Source of the DNA: Synechococcus sp. J7-Johnson
GTDB taxonomy: Bacteria > Cyanobacteriota > Cyanobacteriia > PCC-6307 > Cyanobiaceae
Reading direction: 5' to 3'
DNA length: 32,264 nucleotides
Assembly (NCBI RefSeq): GCF_024345795.1
Contig: NZ_JAGQBU010000030.1
Span: forward strand, 1 to 32,264
Part shown: positions 23,540-31,179 of the stretch, one piece after another
Layout of the letters: the number at the start of each line of letters is the position of its first letter
Numbering within the stretch: position 1 is the first letter of the stretch
The notes under the pieces: model-generated
The model's input: only the letters and a program-made list of their open reading frames with translations
The model's database searches: none
What the model was told of the DNA's origin: nothing
Position numbers and translations under genes: made by a program

Positions 23540-24016
23540 ATGTCGTTCCTTCCCATCTCCGTCACCCGCGGCGTTGCTGTGCTGGGCCTCAGCGCCGCCA
23601 CCATGCTGGCGGCCCAGGCTGCCGAGATGAAGCAGCACCAAGGCAGCTTCATCAAAGCCGAAGCGCCGGTGAGCGGCAGTTTCGTGATCAAGCAGGAGGG
23701 CGGCAAACGGTTGCTCATGCTCAGCCGTGACTTCAAAACCAGCGACAGCGCTCCCGACCTGAAGCTGGCCTTCAGCCCCTCGGCCACTCCGCTGGCGATG
23801 AGCAAGCCGCCCAAATTCGCTCTCAAGCCCGGCAGCTACACGGTGCTGGCGCCGCTGAAATCCAGCAAGGGTGGTCAGACCTACGTGATCCCCGCCTCGA
23901 TCGATCTGGCTCAGCAGAAGTCGGTGCTGATCTGGTGCGAGAAGTTCAACGCCACCATGGCCTGGGCGCCCCTGGGAGGCTCCGCCATGCCAAAGGACGG
24001 AATGATGAAGAAGTGA
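23540..24016 (+). CDS. DM13-domain secreted protein
   Basis: Protein of 158 residues with a Sec signal ([19 protein letters not shown], cleavage after about residue 28). A DM13-type domain fills the rest: [20 protein letters not shown] at its start, then [26 protein letters not shown], and the diagnostic end [17 protein letters not shown] with its conserved Cys. DM13 domains have been proposed to take part in redox or electron transfer outside the cytoplasm. Divergent from the EamA gene across 87 bp and 40 bp upstream of moaC, but there is no obvious link with either. Confidence 0.83.
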   Translation: MSFLPISVTRGVAVLGLSAATMLAAQAAEMKQHQGSFIKAEAPVSGSFVIKQEGGKRLLMLSRDFKTSDSAPDLKLAFSPSATPLAMSKPPKFALKPGSYTVLAPLKSSKGGQTYVIPASIDLAQQKSVLIWCEKFNATMAWAPLGGSAMPKDGMMKK

Positions 24017-24056
24017 GCTTTGGCTCTCTCCCCAGCCGCCGGCTCCAGACGGCGCC

Positions 24057-24572
24057 ATGATCGCCGGCATGGATTCAGCCCCGGCCCGGCTCAGCCACCT
24101 CAACGCCAGCGGTGAGGTGCACATGGTGGAGGTGGGTGATCGCCCCGCCACAGACCGCCGCGCCGTGGCCGAGGGCTTCCTGACCATGGAGGCGTCGGTG
24201 CTGGCGCTGGTGCTCGAAGGCCGGGCCCCCAAGGGGGATGTGCTGGCGGTGGCGCGGGTGGCGGCGATCCAGGCGGCCAAGCGCACCTGGGAGCTGATTC
24301 CCCTCTGTCACCCGATCGGTCTCACCGGCCTGGAGGTGCGGATCGAGCCCAGCGCCGATGGCCGCGGCCTGCGCCTCGAAGCGTCCGCCCGCACCACCGG
24401 CCCCACGGGGGTGGAGATGGAGGCACTCACCGCTGCGGCTGTGGGTCTGCTCACCCTCTACGACATGGTGAAATCCGCCGATCCGGCCATGACCATCGGC
24501 CCGGTGCGGCTGCTGGAGAAGACGGGGGGACGCCACGGCGCCTGGCACCATCCCGCCGCCGTGCCCTCCTGA
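24057..24572 (+). CDS. moaC: Cyclic pyranopterin monophosphate synthase MoaC
   Basis: Second step of molybdenum cofactor synthesis: forms cyclic pyranopterin monophosphate from the MoaA product. The protein is 171 residues, normal length. Motifs are present in order: [19 protein letters not shown] at the N-terminus, [19 protein letters not shown] with the conserved His and Cys, [14 protein letters not shown], and [12 protein letters not shown] with the catalytic Lys and Asp. Two starts are possible, ATG at 24057 or ATG at 24069; neither has a Shine-Dalgarno. 13 bp before moeA, so the two are probably co-transcribed. Confidence 0.94.
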   Translation: MIAGMDSAPARLSHLNASGEVHMVEVGDRPATDRRAVAEGFLTMEASVLALVLEGRAPKGDVLAVARVAAIQAAKRTWELIPLCHPIGLTGLEVRIEPSADGRGLRLEASARTTGPTGVEMEALTAAAVGLLTLYDMVKSADPAMTIGPVRLLEKTGGRHGAWHHPAAVPS

Positions 24573-24585
24573 GCCGTGAGCCCCG

Positions 24586-25851
24586 ATGAGCACCAGCGCT
24601 GCATCGCCTGAGCCCTACCCCCGCGAGGGTCTGCCCCTGGAGGAGGCCCGCCGCCAGGTGCTGGCCGCCCTCATGCCTCTGGCCGGCAGCGAGCGGCTGC
24701 CGCTGCAGCAGGCCCTGGGCCGGGTGAGTGCCGAGCCGGTGCTGGCCACCGAGGCGGTGCCCGGCTTCCGCGCCTCGATCATGGATGGCTATGCCCTGGC
24801 GGCGGCGAGTGTCCCGCAGGTGGGACACTCGTGGCCTTTGGTGGGTCGCTCGGCGCCAGGGGCCCCCTACCCCCGGACTCTGGCGGAGGGCGAAGCCATC
24901 CGCATCCTCACCGGTGCTCCCCTGCCGGAAGGGGCCACCCGGGTGCTGCCCCAGGAGCTGGTGGCCGCTGACGGTGAGCGGCTGAGCCTGATGCGCGAGG
25001 TGGGGCCCAACCCCTGGATCCGCGCCGCTGATGAGGAGGCCGCCGCCGGCCAGGAGCTGCTGGGCGCCGGAGTGCGTCTCGGCCCTGCCGATCTGGGCCG
25101 GCTGGCCAGTTGCGGCGTGGCGGAGCTGGTGGTGCGGCGGCGCCCCCGTGTGGGGCTGCTGATCACGGGCGATGAACTGGTGCCGGCGGGCAGTGCCCGC
25201 GGGCCGGGGCAGATCTGGGAGAGCAACGGCACGCTGCTGGTGGCGCTGCTGGAGCGGCTGGGGCTGGCGGTGGCCGAGCGTCGGGTGGTGGCCGATCAGC
25301 CCGCCGCCCTGCGCGCTGCCCTGCTGGAGCTGGCGGCCGGCTGCGATCTGGTGGTGAGCACCGGCGGGGTGTCGGCGGGTGACAGCGACTGGATCCGGCC
25401 GCTGCTGGCGGAGCTGGGATCGGTGGCGTTCTGGAAGCTGTTCCTCAAGCCCGGTCGGCCGTTCGCCTTCGGGCGGCTGGGCGATGGGGGCGCTGGCACG
25501 CCTTTTTTTGGCCTGCCGGGCAATCCGGTGGCGGCGGCGATCACCGCCCTGCAGCTGCTGCTGCCGGCGCTGCAGCTCCTGGAGGGAGCGCCGGTGCAGC
25601 CGCTGCCGCGCCTGAAGGTGCGCCTGGCCGCTGATCTGAAGCGAGGCTCAGGCCGCCCCGAGCTGGCCCGCGCCCGTCTGCAGGTGGGACCCGATGGCGA
25701 GCTGCTGGCGCTGGTGGGTGGCAGCCAGGCCTCCTCCCGCATCGGTTCGCTGCAGGGTGCAGACCTGCTGCTGGAGATTCCGGCGGAGCTGGGCACGCTT
25801 GCGGCCGGCACGGAGCTGTGGGCCCAGCTGCTGCGCCTGCCCATCTTCTGA
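24586..25851 (+). CDS. moeA: Molybdopterin molybdotransferase MoeA
   Basis: Inserts molybdate into adenylylated molybdopterin, the last general step of cofactor assembly. The protein is 421 residues, as expected. The N-terminal domain has IMDGYALAAAS (Met66-Asp67-Gly68) and EGEAIRILTGAPLPEGATRV. The MogA-like domain has LLITGDEL, ESNGTLLVALLE, VVSTGGVSAGDSDWI and the KPGRPFAFG and FFGLPGNPVAA segments. The C-terminal beta domain follows. A perfect 10-bp inverted repeat occurs within the coding sequence at 24806-24831, in the variable loop after MDGYA, without adding length compared with E. coli MoeA. Confidence 0.95.
   Translation: MSTSAASPEPYPREGLPLEEARRQVLAALMPLAGSERLPLQQALGRVSAEPVLATEAVPGFRASIMDGYALAAASVPQVGHSWPLVGRSAPGAPYPRTLAEGEAIRILTGAPLPEGATRVLPQELVAADGERLSLMREVGPNPWIRAADEEAAAGQELLGAGVRLGPADLGRLASCGVAELVVRRRPRVGLLITGDELVPAGSARGPGQIWESNGTLLVALLERLGLAVAERRVVADQPAALRAALLELAAGCDLVVSTGGVSAGDSDWIRPLLAELGSVAFWKLFLKPGRPFAFGRLGDGGAGTPFFGLPGNPVAAAITALQLLLPALQLLEGAPVQPLPRLKVRLAADLKRGSGRPELARARLQVGPDGELLALVGGSQASSRIGSLQGADLLLEIPAELGTLAAGTELWAQLLRLPIF
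24806..24831. repeat. Perfect 10-bp inverted repeat inside moeA
   Basis: CGAGTGTCCC (24806-24815), a 6-base spacer, and GGGACACTCG (24822-24831). It encodes the stretch around SVPQVGHSW in a variable loop of MoeA. No second copy was noticed elsewhere in the window. Confidence 0.5.
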
Positions 25852-25893
25852 AGGCTGTCGCTGCGTTGAACACGCTCCTGCATGCCGCTGCGC

Positions 25894-26367
25894 TCAGAAC
25901 GCCGTGTTGCCCTCCACCCAGGTGCCCACACCGCCGCACCACTCCCGCTTCCAGAAGGGGGCCTCGTGCTTGAGGGCTTCGAGCAGCTCCTGACCGCCCC
26001 GCTGGGCCGGACCGCGCCGGTCGGCGGCCACGGCCACCAGCACGATCGTCTCCCCCGGCAGCACCCGGCCCACCCTGTGATCCACCCGCGCCGCCAGCAG
26101 GCCATGACGGCGGCTGATGGCGGCGGCGATCCGCTCGATCTGGGCTTCGGTCATGCCGGGGTAGTGCTCCAGCTCCAGCGCCTCGATCGGTGCGCCATGG
26201 GCGGTGCGGCCGCGCACCCGACCGATGAAATGGGCTTCCGCGGCCGGTGCTTCGGCGCCGCCGGCCGTGAGATTCCGCTGCCAGTCCGCCAGGGACGAGA
26301 GCGGGTCGAAGCGGGCGGGATGGAGCCTGAGCTGCAGCGGGCGTTCCTCTGCCGATGGATGTGCCAT
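25894..26367 (-). CDS. moaE: Molybdopterin synthase catalytic subunit MoaE
   Basis: Large subunit of molybdopterin synthase; with thiocarboxylated MoaD it adds the dithiolene sulfurs. The protein is 157 residues. Motifs are AHFIGRVRG near residue 46, ALELEHYPGMTEAQIERIA, VDHRVGRVLPGETIVLVAVAA, and the C-terminal LKHEAPFWKRE carrying the catalytic lysines. The ATG at 26367 starts 4 bp after the moaD stop, so the in-frame start farther up, inside moaD, is not used. Convergent with moeA; 42 bp lie between the two stops. Confidence 0.94.
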   Translation of the reverse strand: MAHPSAEERPLQLRLHPARFDPLSSLADWQRNLTAGGAEAPAAEAHFIGRVRGRTAHGAPIEALELEHYPGMTEAQIERIAAAISRRHGLLAARVDHRVGRVLPGETIVLVAVAADRRGPAQRGGQELLEALKHEAPFWKREWCGGVGTWVEGNTAF

Positions 26368-26371
26368 CGGC

Positions 26372-26611
26372 TCAGCCCCCACTGATCGGCGGCAGGAAGG
26401 CCACCTCATCGCCGCTCTGGAGCGGCTGATCGAGTGCGGAGAATGCCTGGTTCACCGCCACCCGCACCTGGGGCGGGATGGCCGCGCCCAGACCCAGCTG
26501 CGGCCAGAGGTTCGCCGGTGTGGGCGACGGAGAATCCGGCGTGATCGCCAGGCTTCGCTCGCCCCAGCCCGCCTGCTCCCGCAGCGAGGCGAACAGGCGC
26601 ACCGTGATCAC
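26372..26611 (-). CDS. moaD: Molybdopterin synthase sulfur carrier subunit MoaD
   Basis: Ubiquitin-like sulfur carrier of 79 residues. It begins MITVRLFASLREQAGW, contains VRVAVNQ, and ends in the diagnostic double glycine (FLPPISGG), which is adenylylated and thiocarboxylated before donating sulfur to MoaE. The start is a GTG at 26611 that overlaps the stop of the methyltransferase gene by 4 bp (GTGA). moaE follows after 4 bp. Confidence 0.93.
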   Translation of the reverse strand: MITVRLFASLREQAGWGERSLAITPDSPSPTPANLWPQLGLGAAIPPQVRVAVNQAFSALDQPLQSGDEVAFLPPISGG

Positions 26612-27591
26612 GGACGGACGGCCACCAGCACCCGGTGCCGGTGGTCGGAGGCCACCCGGCGGATGGCCGTGAACCCCGCCTCGGCCAGGGCGGCGGGCAG
26701 ATCCAGACGGAAATAGTCTTCGAGATAGGGCTCGGTGGCCTTGAGCAGGGTGGCCAGGGCCGGCGGCATGGCGCGGATCACCTCCGCCTCCGGGTCCTGG
26801 TCCACCAGGGCCAGCACGCCCTGGGGACGCAGCAACCGCGCCGCTTCTCTCAGCACCGCCCGGGTGGCATCGCCCGGCAGTTCGTGGCAGAGGAACTGGG
26901 CGGTGATCAGATCGAAGCTCGCCGCCTGCAGGCCCGTGGCTTCGGCGGCGCCGTGGTGCCAGGCCTTGATGCGGCCGCTGGCGTCGCGCACCCGCGCCAC
27001 CGCCAGCATCTGGGGGGAGAGATCGAGGCCACTCACGTGCACATCGCTGTGGCCGTGCTGCTCGAGCCAGTCGGTGAGCGCCAGGGTGCCCACCCCCACG
27101 GAGCAGCCGATGTCGAGCACATCGCGCACCGGGCCGTTGAGGCTGGGTTCAATCGCGGCATAGATGCCGTCGCGCATGCGCTGCTGGGCGGCCTCGGGGG
27201 TGAGTTGCTTTTCCTCCTTCCACACCCGCAGGGCCACCGAATCGGTGGCCTGCTCGGTTTCGCAGGCGGCCTGCCAGCAGAGGTTGCCCTCCTCGTAGGC
27301 GTGAAATCGGGCGCGGTAGTAGGGGGGGATCACGGTGGCCGGGTTGGTGGACGCCACCAGCAGGGGCTCCGCCTGCTGGCGCAACTGCTCGCGCCGCCGC
27401 CTCCAGGGGATGCCCCGGGTTTCGGCGGTGCGGATCATCATCCGCCGGGCCTGCAGGAACAGCAGCTGACGCACGGGCTCCACCGCCAGCACCGCGGCGA
27501 TCAGCCGCCCCAGGGGCGTGCGCGCATCCACCCAGGGGGGCGGTGGCGGCGAGCCGATCACCGGGCCGGTGGGGATGGCGCTGGTGTTCAT
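26608..27591 (-). CDS. Class I SAM-dependent methyltransferase
   Basis: Methyltransferase of 327 residues. About 140 residues of Arg-rich helical N-terminal region (RRMMIRTAETRGIPWRRRRE) precede the Rossmann-fold domain. Motif I is VLDIGCSVGVGTLAL, then VSGLDLSPQMLAVAR, FDLITAQFLCHELPG, and LLRPQGVLALVDQDPE. The acceptor is unknown. It overlaps moaD by 4 bp and is the first gene of the methyltransferase-moaD-moaE unit. The coupling need not mean a role in cofactor synthesis. The N-terminal region resembles that of other cyanobacterial methyltransferases of unknown substrate. No signal peptide. Confidence 0.83.
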   Translation of the reverse strand: MNTSAIPTGPVIGSPPPPPWVDARTPLGRLIAAVLAVEPVRQLLFLQARRMMIRTAETRGIPWRRRREQLRQQAEPLLVASTNPATVIPPYYRARFHAYEEGNLCWQAACETEQATDSVALRVWKEEKQLTPEAAQQRMRDGIYAAIEPSLNGPVRDVLDIGCSVGVGTLALTDWLEQHGHSDVHVSGLDLSPQMLAVARVRDASGRIKAWHHGAAEATGLQAASFDLITAQFLCHELPGDATRAVLREAARLLRPQGVLALVDQDPEAEVIRAMPPALATLLKATEPYLEDYFRLDLPAALAEAGFTAIRRVASDHRHRVLVAVRP

Positions 27592-27641
27592 CGGCAGGCT
27601 GGGATCGGCGGCGTGGCTGCCATCCTGACGCCCCTGGCGGA

Positions 27642-27974
27642 TCAGTCGGGGAGCGTTTGCTCGATCACCCAGCGCCGGTAGGCGGGATCGGGGTCCTGCA
27701 GTGGCGTGGCCATGATCGCGGGGATCTCGTAGGGGTGAACCTCACGAAGCCGCTCCATCAGCGCCTGCCGGTGTTGCTGGGTGGTCTTGAAGGTGATCCG
27801 GATCTCCGGCTCCTCCACCAGCTCCCCCTTCCAGACGTAGATGCTCTCGATCGGCTCCAGCTGGGCGCAGGCCGCCAGGCCCGCACGCACCATCTGCCTG
27901 GCCAACCGTCTGGCGTCGTCGCGGTTCGCCACCGTGGTGAGCACGGCCAGCAGCGACGACTCGGGGGTGGTCAT
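27642..27974 (-). CDS. cutA: Divalent cation tolerance protein CutA
   Basis: Small trimeric cytosolic protein of 110 residues. Family motifs are LAVLTTVANRDDARRLARQM at the N-terminus, AACAQLEPIESIYVWKGEL, EIRITFKTT and HPYEIPAIMATPL. It was linked to copper tolerance in E. coli, although later work questions a direct role. It ends 50 bp upstream of the methyltransferase start, on the same strand, and could be the head of that unit. Confidence 0.93.
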   Translation of the reverse strand: MTTPESSLLAVLTTVANRDDARRLARQMVRAGLAACAQLEPIESIYVWKGELVEEPEIRITFKTTQQHRQALMERLREVHPYEIPAIMATPLQDPDPAYRRWVIEQTLPD

Positions 27975-28012
27975 GGCGGATCGGCTGGCTGTCGCCTGGA
28001 ACGGATGAAGCT

Positions 28013-28040
28013 CACCATCACGCAGAGATGGGTGATGGTG
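28013..28040 (-). terminator. Inverted repeat between the acyltransferase gene and cutA
   Basis: CACCATCAC (28013-28021) and GTGATGGTG (28032-28040) form a perfect 9-bp stem with a 10-base loop in the 127-bp gap downstream of the acyltransferase stop and upstream of the cutA start. No T-run follows on the minus strand, so it could be a processing or attenuation structure rather than a terminator. Confidence 0.4.
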
Positions 28041-28101
28041 TCAACCGCCTGGCAGAAGCCGATGGCTGAAGGGCTGATCAAACCCCGCCAGGCGCAGCAG
28101 A

Positions 28102-29235
28102 TCAGATCACCCGTCCGACCGGGGTGCGGCGCAGCAGGATCGTGAGCAGCCAGCTCCCGCTCAGGGCCACACCAAAGCTGACCAGGAACTTGAGCGCGGC
28201 GGGCAGCGGGGCGCCCAGCAGGACGAACTGGCTCCAGGTGACCAGTGGGTAATGCAGCAGGAAGATGCCGTAGGAGTTCTGCCGCAGGCTCTCGGCCAGC
28301 CGGCTGGGGGTGCCGAGATGGCGGCGGGCGAAGCCCAGGGCCGCCAGGATCGTGAACGTGGCGCAGGCGGCACTGCTGAACGCAAGGGCCAGGCGCAGGC
28401 TGAAGGGTGGTTGAGCGGCCAGGCCGGCCGGTTGGGCCTGGAGCACCACGGTGAGCAGATAGGCGAGGGCGCCCACCACCGCCCAATGGCGCCAGGGCCG
28501 CAGCAGGGTCAGCGAGAGCGCCTCTTCCAGGTTGCCCGCCCCCAGCGCCACGCCCAGCAGGAACCAGGCGGCGTAGAGCAGCAGGCGCGAGGTCTGGGCC
28601 GACATCGGACCCACCAGGGTGAACCAGTGGTTGGCACCCACGACCCGTGCCATCGCGCCGCTGGCGATCCAGCTGGCTGCCAGGCAGACCGCCATCAGCC
28701 GTCCCGATGAGCGCGGCTGCCAGCTCCAGCGGCGCAACCTGGCGGGGGCCAGGGCATAGGCCAGGGCGACCCCCAGGCTGAAGGCCAGCAGGAGCCAAAG
28801 GAACCAGGCGGGCCCCGGCGACCAGCCATCAATGCCGTAGTAGCGCTGCCAGAAGGGCAAGCCGTCCTTCTGACCGCCCATCAGCCAGGAGGGATAGAAC
28901 GCCAGGGGGCTCAGCAGCCCAGCGGCCACCAGGAAGGGCAGTCCCAGCCGCTGGCCACGCTCCAGCAGGAAGCGCCGGACGCCCTTGCGCCGGAGCGCCG
29001 GCAGCACGAACAGCCCGGACAGCAGGAACAGCAGAGCCATGAAGAACTGGTCGTTCCAGCTCACCAGCACATCCAGAGGCCACCAGCGGTCGGGGTCCAC
29101 CACCGGGGCGGTGGATCTGATGTAGTGCGCCGGGTCGTGGTGGGCGTGGCGGATGTAGGCCAGGGCGGCATGGTGGGCCACCACCAGCACGATCACGGCA
29201 CTGCGCAGATCGTCGATCGGCCGGATCCGGCCCAA
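28102..29235 (-). CDS. Acyltransferase 3 family membrane protein
   Basis: Integral membrane protein of 377 residues with about ten helices. It fits the acyltransferase 3 (OafA/YrhL, OpgC-like) family. RIRPIDDLRSAVIVLVVAHH at the N-terminus carries the conserved Arg and His, FLLSGLFVLPALRRKG follows helix 2, and SYGIFLLHYPLVTW is near the end. Such proteins acylate surface sugars or glucans. The predicted start is a TTG at 29235, directly before the conserved N-terminus; no ATG is available nearby in frame. Divergent from the META protein gene across 93 bp. The substrate is unknown. Confidence 0.85.
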   Translation of the reverse strand: MGRIRPIDDLRSAVIVLVVAHHAALAYIRHAHHDPAHYIRSTAPVVDPDRWWPLDVLVSWNDQFFMALLFLLSGLFVLPALRRKGVRRFLLERGQRLGLPFLVAAGLLSPLAFYPSWLMGGQKDGLPFWQRYYGIDGWSPGPAWFLWLLLAFSLGVALAYALAPARLRRWSWQPRSSGRLMAVCLAASWIASGAMARVVGANHWFTLVGPMSAQTSRLLLYAAWFLLGVALGAGNLEEALSLTLLRPWRHWAVVGALAYLLTVVLQAQPAGLAAQPPFSLRLALAFSSAACATFTILAALGFARRHLGTPSRLAESLRQNSYGIFLLHYPLVTWSQFVLLGAPLPAALKFLVSFGVALSGSWLLTILLRRTPVGRVI

Positions 29236-29328
29236 TTCCTCGCTCCGATGGGCTTGGCGCAGAGGACCATTCTGAAGGGGGGCTCAGCCGGCCTGTACCG
29301 TCCACCCCAAAACCACGCACCGTCGATC

Positions 29329-30804
29329 GTGCCGATCTCGATTTCGTTTCGTCTGTGGGGCTGGCCTGTCGCTGTGGCGAGCAGCTTGATGGCCAGCAGC
29401 ATGGTGATGACGGCCCCCGCGATGGCTGGCACGGTCAGTGGCACTGCCACTTTCCGCGAGCGGATCGCTCTGCCGCCCGATGCGGTGTTCGAGGTGGTGA
29501 TCGAGGATGTCGCGCGTGCCGATGCTCCCGCCACGGTGATCGGCCGCCAGCGGATCGAACCAGCCGGCCAGCCCCCGTTTCGCTTCTCGATTCCGTATAA
29601 AGACAGCGACGTGACACCACGCGGCCGCTACACGGTGCGGGCCACCGTGCGGCACCAGGGGCGGCTGCTGTTCACCACCGACACGATCACGCCGGTGCTC
29701 GATGGCAGGAACCAACCGGTGGAGCTGCGTCTGAAGAAGGTGGGCAGTGGCCCCGCGGCCCCGCGGACCTCTCCCCCGGCTGCCTTCGGTGCGCTGCCGG
29801 CCAGCTGGCAAGGCGACATCCCCGGTGCGGGCGGCGCGATCCGCTGGCATGTGGATCTGGCCGCCGATGGCACCTACCAGCTGCGGCAGACCTTTCTGAA
29901 CCGGCCCCAACCCAATGCGTTCGATGACATCGGCCGCTGGCGCCTGGAGCCCGGCACCGGGCGGCTGGTGCTGCGGGGCGGCCGCGAGGCGCCCGTCTTT
30001 CTGCAGCCGCTCGATGGTGGTGCGGTGCTGCGCAAGCTCGACCTGGAGGGCGCGCCGATCAGCTCCGCCCAGAACGATCGGCTGAAGCGGCTGCCCCAGG
30101 CAGCGCCGATCGACCCACGCCTGCAGGTCACGGGGATGTTCACCTACATGGCCGATGCGGCCAGCATCCGGCTGTGCGCCACCGGCCAGCGGCTGCCGGT
30201 GGCGATGGAAGGCGACTTCCTGGCCCTGCAACGCGCCTATCTCCAGGCCCGTCCGGCCGACAAGCCCGGCCAGCCTCTGCTGGTGGGGCTGCAGGGGCTG
30301 ATCACCCAGCGGCCGTCGATGGAGGAGGGGCAGCCGCCGCGCCGCACCATGGTGGTGGAACAATTCGGGACCATCACCCCCGGACAGGGTTGCCCCAAGC
30401 CCGCCAGGGCTCAGAAGAGGTCGGGCCGCGGGCAATCCCGCCGGCAGCTTGTTGCCCCCTTGCGGGGCACCACCTGGACGCTGCTGGCTCTCGCTGGGGA
30501 GACGGTCGTCCCTCCGCAGCCCCCCGGCCGGGCGATCGAGCTGCAGCTGTCTGCCGAGACCCTGCGCCTGGCTGGTAGCAGTGGCTGTAACCGCTTGATG
30601 GGCGGGTTCAGTCTCGAGGGCGAAACGATCCGGTTCTCCCAGCTGGCCAGCACCCGGATGGCCTGCGGCCCGGAAGTGATGGCCCTCGAGCGGCGCTACA
30701 GCGAAGCCCTGGCTCTGGTGCGCCGCTGGAACATCGACAAGCGCAGCCTGCTGCTCCAGGACGCCAGCGGCAAGACGCTGCTGCTGTTCCAGGCGGGCGA
30801 GTAG
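29329..30804 (+). CDS. Secreted protein with YbaY, NlpE-like and META domains
   Basis: Protein of 491 residues from a GTG at 29329 that opens a Sec signal (VAVASSLMASSMVMTAPAMA). Three regions follow. A YbaY-like beta-sandwich at about 35-140 begins GTVSGTATFRERIALPPDA and contains RFSIPYKDSDVTPRGRY. An NlpE-like region at about 155-360 has LPASWQGDIPGAGGAIRW and GTYQLRQTF but lacks the CADC metal-type cysteines of NlpE. A META/HslJ-like domain at about 385-490 has LRGTTWTLLAL and SSGCNRLMGGFSLEGETI. All three occur in envelope-stress lipoproteins; here there is no lipobox, so the protein is periplasmic or exported. Function is inferred as envelope homeostasis at best. Confidence 0.82.
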   Translation: MPISISFRLWGWPVAVASSLMASSMVMTAPAMAGTVSGTATFRERIALPPDAVFEVVIEDVARADAPATVIGRQRIEPAGQPPFRFSIPYKDSDVTPRGRYTVRATVRHQGRLLFTTDTITPVLDGRNQPVELRLKKVGSGPAAPRTSPPAAFGALPASWQGDIPGAGGAIRWHVDLAADGTYQLRQTFLNRPQPNAFDDIGRWRLEPGTGRLVLRGGREAPVFLQPLDGGAVLRKLDLEGAPISSAQNDRLKRLPQAAPIDPRLQVTGMFTYMADAASIRLCATGQRLPVAMEGDFLALQRAYLQARPADKPGQPLLVGLQGLITQRPSMEEGQPPRRTMVVEQFGTITPGQGCPKPARAQKRSGRGQSRRQLVAPLRGTTWTLLALAGETVVPPQPPGRAIELQLSAETLRLAGSSGCNRLMGGFSLEGETIRFSQLASTRMACGPEVMALERRYSEALALVRRWNIDKRSLLLQDASGKTLLLFQAGE

Positions 30805-31179
30805 CCAGATCTGGTCTGCGGTTCCGTCACTCTCTGAGCCATTCGCCTCTGAAGCGAGAGAAGGGGAGTGACACGATCCAGGAGCTGTTGGAGCCCAACG
30901 ACATGAGGCCCTCGTTGATGACCCGTTTGTGCTGAATCGTTGGCGCTGTGGTGTGTGGAGACCCGTCGACCTTCTGTAGCTGAATGAACATCTGGTTCCT
31001 GGACCCGCCCATCTTCCCCGCTGCCAGGAGCCGATCTTTGCAAAAGCCATATGCTGGAATAAGTTTCAGGGATAAGCGCATGGGCTTGATGGCTTCTTAT
31101 GCGGCTGCAGATCCCCATCAGATGTGGATACCGGACCCGCCGAAATACTGTTATGTCGTAAGAACATTTATCCTAATCG
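30805..31179. other. 375-bp gene-poor stretch at the edge of a lower-GC region
   Basis: Directly after the META gene stop lies a palindrome CCAGATCTGG (30805-30814), then GTCACTC/GAGTGAC (30826-30832 and 30866-30872) and GTTGG/CCAAC (30887-30891 and 30895-30899). An 84-residue minus frame (30827-31081) and a 76-residue plus frame (30984-31214) are open, but neither has a Shine-Dalgarno or a recognisable domain, and the second runs into the PIN gene. Base composition drops towards the PIN gene. I see no certain gene here. Confidence 0.5.

Noticed and set aside
23453-24286. A 616-residue minus frame joining the EamA transporter to upstream sequence
   Set aside because: The upstream part is the antisense of the DM13 and moaC genes; the transporter's own N-terminus begins at the ATG at 23452.
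24781-24850. Extra loop in MoeA as an insertion caused by the palindrome
   Set aside because: From memory the loop after MDGYA is about the same length in E. coli MoeA, so no insertion is evident.
30827-31081. 84-residue minus-strand ORF before the PIN gene
   Set aside because: No ribosome binding site or domain; kept only as a note in the gene-poor stretch.
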